Shown here: in pieces, positions 60,804 to 64,000 of the stretch
Layout: every line of letters starts with the position of its first letter
Numbering within the stretch: the first letter of the stretch is position 1
Assembly (NCBI GenBank): GCA_031430575.1
Contig: JANPBT010000015.1
Coordinates: 52,022-116,021 of the forward strand
Origin: JANMDS01 sp031430575
Lineage (GTDB): Bacteria > Pseudomonadota > Gammaproteobacteria > Burkholderiales > Casimicrobiaceae
Length of the DNA stretch: 64,000 bases
Reading direction: 5' to 3'
The notes under the pieces: generated by a model
What the model was told of the DNA's origin: nothing
The model's input: the letters and a program-made list of their open reading frames with translations, nothing else
Database searches by the model: none
Program-made: the position numbers and the translations under genes

Positions 60804-61982
60804 ATGCAAGCTCCAAAAGCACCGCCTAAAAAGCGCGATTGGTCGTGGCGCAGCCAAGCCTTTCGTGGCCTGCTCTATCAATTAATTGCTATCGTCGCGG
60901 TGGTCAGCGCGGTCTGGTGGCTGGCCTCTAATTCCATGGAAAACATGCGGGTGCGCGGCATTAAAAGCGGCTTTGATTTCCTGAGCCAGCCTGCAGGCTT
61001 TGATATTGGCGAAGAGCTGATCGGCTACGATTCCAACAATGCTTACTGGCGTGCGTTTCTCGCAGGTGTGGTCAATACGCTACGGGTTGCGGTGATTGGC
61101 ATCGTGCTGACAACCATTCTCGGCACGTTAATCGGCGTTGGTCGCTTTTCACGAAACGGTCTCGTGCGCGGGCTTTGCCGCGCTTATGTTGAGCTCTTTC
61201 GCAATATCCCGATTCTGCTGCAATTGCTCATGTGGTATCTCATGTTCACCGAGCTCCTGCCAGAGGCGGCAGAGCCTGCCCGATGGGGCAATGTTTTTCT
61301 GAGCAAGGGTGGGTTGACCTACCCGATTCCGGTCTGGGCGCAGGGCTTTGCGTGGGCCATCTGGGGCGTGCTCGCGGGCATCGTCGCGTCGGTTTTCTAT
61401 CGGCGATGGGCAAAGCGTATTTTTGAAGAAACGGGCAAAGGGCGCAGCATGGTTTGGGTGCCATTGGCGATCATCTGCGCCGCAGGTATTTTGGGCTGGG
61501 CGCTCGGTGGCGCACCGACCGCAATGCATGTGCCCAAGCAAGGCGAGCTGATGGTAGAGGGCGGTGGTTCGCTCTCGCCAGAGTTCATGTCAGTGCTACT
61601 GGGCTTGACGTTTTATACGGCTGCCTTCGTGGCCGAAGTCGTGCGTGCTGGTATCTCATCCGTCGCCCGTGGGCAAAGTGAGGCGGCGAGTGCGCTGGGG
61701 CTTACGAAATCATTGGAAATGCGTAAGATTTTGCTGCCACAAGCCTTGCGCGTGATCATTCCACCGATGACGAATCAGTATCTAAATTTGACTAAAAATT
61801 CTTCGCTCGCGGTGGCAATTGGCTACCCCGATGTCGTGTCGATTTCCAATACCGCAATCAATCAAACTGGGCGCGCTGTCGAGTGCATTGCGCTCATCAT
61901 GGCGGTCTACTTAACGACTTCATTGTCCACTTCATTTTTCATGAATTGGTACAACAATAAGTCTGCGATTAAGGAGCGCTAA
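60804..61982 (+). CDS. aapQ: general L-amino-acid ABC transporter, permease AapQ
   Basis: 392 residues with a strong AGGAGG ribosome site. Multi-helix membrane protein with the His/Glu/Gln permease N-terminal domain (GVVNTLRVAVIGIVLTTILG, YVELFRNIPILLQLLMWY) and the EAA loop (SVARGQSEAASALGLTKSLE). The long N-terminal extension and large central insertion are typical of AapQ/BztB. A reversed motif copy is read as ICAAGI near residue 224, inside a membrane helix of that insertion. It pairs with AapM. Confidence 0.95.
   Translation: MQAPKAPPKKRDWSWRSQAFRGLLYQLIAIVAVVSAVWWLASNSMENMRVRGIKSGFDFLSQPAGFDIGEELIGYDSNNAYWRAFLAGVVNTLRVAVIGIVLTTILGTLIGVGRFSRNGLVRGLCRAYVELFRNIPILLQLLMWYLMFTELLPEAAEPARWGNVFLSKGGLTYPIPVWAQGFAWAIWGVLAGIVASVFYRRWAKRIFEETGKGRSMVWVPLAIICAAGILGWALGGAPTAMHVPKQGELMVEGGGSLSPEFMSVLLGLTFYTAAFVAEVVRAGISSVARGQSEAASALGLTKSLEMRKILLPQALRVIIPPMTNQYLNLTKNSSLAVAIGYPDVVSISNTAINQTGRAVECIALIMAVYLTTSLSTSFFMNWYNNKSAIKER
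61475..61488 (-). repeat. dispersed motif copy in aapQ
   Basis: Exact core, read as ICAAGI inside a membrane helix. Confidence 0.95.
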
Positions 61983-61983
61983 G

Positions 61984-63090
61984 ATGAGTGAGACGCTGAA
62001 TTATCAATTCATCGAGTCCCGCCCTGCGCCGATGCGCACGGAAGGGTTCATGCCATGGATCAAATCTAATCTTTTTGGAAATTGGCAAAGCTCGGTCACA
62101 ACGTTTATCGTCGGTGGGCTCTTGCTTTACTACGTGCCGCAATTCTTAAGCTGGGCCGTTTTTAGAGCAACAACGGTCAACGATGCCGATGCTTGCCGCG
62201 TGGCGGGCGTTGGCGCATGTTGGGGCGTGATTAAAGAAAAGTATCGGCTCATCATTTTTGGCCGCTATCCTTTCGACGAGCAATGGCGGCCGCTGATTGC
62301 AACGCTTTTAATGATCGCCTTAGTGATCGCAAGCTGCACCCGCGCGCTTTGGAGTAAGTGGCTCGTGGTGTTGTGGGTCGCTGGGCTCGCGCTTTACTTT
62401 GCCATCATGCATGGCGGGGTGATGGGCATGAGTGTGGTTCCCACGGATCGCTGGGGCGGTTTGCCGCTCACCATTATGCTAGCGACGCTCTCAATCATTT
62501 TTGCGTTTCCGCTCGCGGTTGTGGTCGCGCTCGGGCGGCGCTCTCATTTGCCAGCCATTCGTACGTTCTGCACGATTTATGTCGAGCTCGTGCGCGGCGT
62601 GCCCTTGATCTCGGTGCTGTTTATGGCATCGTTTATGTTTCCGCTCTTTATGCCCGCTGGCGTGACCATTGACGTTCTCATTCGCGTGCTCGCTGGCATC
62701 ACCCTTTTCGCCGCAGCTTATATGGCGGAAGTGATTCGCGGTGGTTTGCAGGCGATTCCGAAAGGGCAGGTTGAAGCGTCGGCCTCATTGGGCTTGAGCT
62801 ATTGGCAGACCCAGTTTAAGATCGTGTTGCCGCAAGCCCTCGCCATGGTCGTGCCCGGCTTAATGAATAACTTCATCTCGTTATTTAAAGATACCTCGTT
62901 AGTGACTATTGTTTCTCTTTATGAGCTGACCGGCTCGCTTGGTCTGGCCCTCAATTCAGATGCCAATTGGCGGCCCTATAAGTTTGAAGGTTATCTATTT
63001 ATCACCGCAATTTTCTTCGCCTTCTGCTTCGCCATGTCCCGCTACAGCTTGTGGGTTGAAGAGCAATTGAGCAAGTCGAAACTACGTTAA
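61984..63090 (+). CDS. aapM: general L-amino-acid ABC transporter, permease AapM
   Basis: 368 residues, starting one base after the aapQ stop, with GGAG upstream. Membrane helices include the long N-terminal insertion of the AapM/BztC type. The inner-membrane permease motif is YVELVRGVPLISVLFMASF, and the EAA loop is AIPKGQVEASASLGLSYWQT. It forms the translocation channel with AapQ. No motif copy. Confidence 0.95.
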   Translation: MSETLNYQFIESRPAPMRTEGFMPWIKSNLFGNWQSSVTTFIVGGLLLYYVPQFLSWAVFRATTVNDADACRVAGVGACWGVIKEKYRLIIFGRYPFDEQWRPLIATLLMIALVIASCTRALWSKWLVVLWVAGLALYFAIMHGGVMGMSVVPTDRWGGLPLTIMLATLSIIFAFPLAVVVALGRRSHLPAIRTFCTIYVELVRGVPLISVLFMASFMFPLFMPAGVTIDVLIRVLAGITLFAAAYMAEVIRGGLQAIPKGQVEASASLGLSYWQTQFKIVLPQALAMVVPGLMNNFISLFKDTSLVTIVSLYELTGSLGLALNSDANWRPYKFEGYLFITAIFFAFCFAMSRYSLWVEEQLSKSKLR

Positions 63091-63101
63091 GGGGCAACGC
63101 C

Positions 63102-63845
63102 ATGTCAGAACCAATCATTAAATTCGACAAAGTTAACAAGTGGTACGGCAACAGCTTTCACGTGCTGCGCGATATCGATTTATCCGTCGCCAAGGGCGAG
63201 CGCATCGTTGTTTGCGGGCCATCGGGCTCCGGCAAATCGACGCTCATTCGATGCATTAATCGCCTAGAAGAGCATCAACAAGGCCATCTGACCGTGGATG
63301 GCGTTGAGCTTACCGATGATGTGAAAGCGATTGACGAAATTCGCAAAAATGTCGGTATGGTTTTTCAGCAATTCAATCTTTTCCCGCATTTAACCGTGCT
63401 TGAAAATTTGACGCTGTCGCCCATGTTTGTCGGCAATATGCCCAAGAAGGAAGCTGAAGAAAAAGCGATGGTGCAGCTCAATCGTGTGCGCATTGCGGAG
63501 CAAGCGGGAAAGTATCCGCTGCAACTCTCAGGCGGGCAGCAGCAGCGTGTGGCCATTGCCCGCGCGCTTTGCCTCACGCCCAAAATCATGTTGTTTGATG
63601 AACCCACCTCTGCGCTCGACCCCGAAATGGTCAGCGAAGTGCTCGATGTGATGGTTGAGCTCGCCAAACAAGGCATCACGATGATCTGCGTCACCCACGA
63701 GATGGGCTTTGCTAAAGCTGTCGCTGATCGGGTCATCTTTATGGATCAAGGGCAAATCATCGAGCAAAACAAGCCCGATGCGTTTTTCAATCATCCGCAA
63801 ACTGATCGCGCAAAAGACTTTTTGGGCAAAATCTTAGGCCACTAG
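63102..63845 (+). CDS. aapP: general L-amino-acid ABC transporter, ATPase AapP
   Basis: 247 residues. Walker A is GPSGSGKSTLIRCINRLEEH, Q-loop VGMVFQQFNLFPHLTVLEN, signature LSGGQQQRVAIARAL, Walker B IMLFDEPTSALDPEM and switch His VTHEMGFAKAVADRV. It is the energy-coupling subunit of the AapJQMP system and closes the operon. A full forward motif copy follows 15 bases after the stop codon. Confidence 0.97.
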   Translation: MSEPIIKFDKVNKWYGNSFHVLRDIDLSVAKGERIVVCGPSGSGKSTLIRCINRLEEHQQGHLTVDGVELTDDVKAIDEIRKNVGMVFQQFNLFPHLTVLENLTLSPMFVGNMPKKEAEEKAMVQLNRVRIAEQAGKYPLQLSGGQQQRVAIARALCLTPKIMLFDEPTSALDPEMVSEVLDVMVELAKQGITMICVTHEMGFAKAVADRVIFMDQGQIIEQNKPDAFFNHPQTDRAKDFLGKILGH

Positions 63846-63860
63846 CCCGTTTTAGGTGAA

Positions 63861-63874
63861 TACCTGCGGCGCAG
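63861..63874 (+). repeat. dispersed motif copy after aapP
   Basis: Exact core with full flanks, intergenic. Confidence 0.95.
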
Positions 63875-63958
63875 ATTTGCATCGAAAACATGTGATCCTG
63901 CCCCGATTCCACGTACACCAAATGTTGGATAATTTTGGGTATGAAAGGAATATAGAAG

Positions 63959-64000
63959 ATGGCAAGGAAAAAAGGGATAGCGAATCGGCGGTATACCGCT
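63959..64000 (+). CDS. possible start of a gene cut by the window end
   Basis: An ATG at 63959 opens a frame (MARKKGIANRRYTA) that runs to the window edge, with AAGGAA about ten bases before it. Fourteen codons are too few to support more than a suggestion. Confidence 0.25.
   Translation, partial: MARKKGIANRRYTA

Noticed and set aside
1..64000. CRISPR arrays, tRNA or rRNA genes, insertion sequences, prophage
   Set aside because: No regular direct repeats with spacers, no cloverleaf or rRNA-like sequence, and no transposase or phage structural gene were recognised. The motif spacing is irregular and its orientation is mixed, so it is not a CRISPR.

Overview
The window looks like a moderately GC-rich chromosomal segment of a betaproteobacterium. 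The evidence is gene order and family content: dapF-DUF484-xerC, rpoN beside lptB-lptA-lptC-kdsC-kdsD, a complete Gram-negative type II secretion (T2SS) operon, a sigma-54 regulated PEP-CTERM-like protein-sorting theme, and an aap-type amino-acid ABC transporter. I cannot name the genus.

Layout. 1-2.4 kb: a CoxE-like VWA protein (cut by the window edge) and its MoxR-type ATPase, divergent from pdxH. 2.5-6.8 kb: a 1004-residue beta-helix/beta-propeller protein and a DUF937/OmpA-like envelope protein, convergent. 7-9.4 kb: dapF, DUF484, xerC. 9.5-13.7 kb: accessory genes, including a cysteine-rich secreted protein behind a G13 tract, a free-standing Toprim protein, and an AraC regulator divergent from a cytochrome P450, followed by rubredoxin. 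13.9-26.8 kb: T2SS operon gspE-F-G-H-I-J-K-L-M-C(like)-D plus two unassigned envelope proteins. 26.9-30.2 kb: secreted proteins and a parvulin. 30.4-40.1 kb: a glycan/glycoprotein block with a GT41 O-GlcNAc-transferase-like protein, a membrane protein, Nif3, an MFS transporter, an acyltransferase, a methyltransferase and a GT2-GT4 fusion. 40.2-51.7 kb: two VPVPG-CTERM secreted proteins with matching sigma-54 promoters, two membrane proteins, an asparagine-synthase-like amidotransferase, a methyltransferase, and an N-acyl amino acid synthase/E1-like/nitroreductase trio. 51.7-59.3 kb: rpoN, lptBAC, kdsC, kdsD, a small secreted protein and a Kef-type antiporter. 59.6-63.8 kb: aapJQMP.

The main discovery is a dispersed motif, AATACCTGCGGCGCAGATTT (invariant core about TACCTGCGGCGCAG). 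By eye I count 44 near-perfect copies in both orientations, about one per 1.45 kb. Most lie inside genes, in frame; others lie between genes, twice as perfect inverted pairs. All six frames of the motif are open. The peptides it encodes (IPAAQI, SAPQV, NTCGA, ICAAGI) fall in linkers, signal peptides, protein ends or membrane helices, in a frame that suits the site. The motif is missing from the genes that look accessory. This is the behaviour of a DNA uptake sequence (as in Neisseriaceae and Pasteurellaceae) or of a chromosome-organising site, but the sequence does not match any such element I know.

Limits: start codons are chosen by ribosome-binding-site and family logic, functions come from motif recognition without database searches, and motif counts were made by eye.
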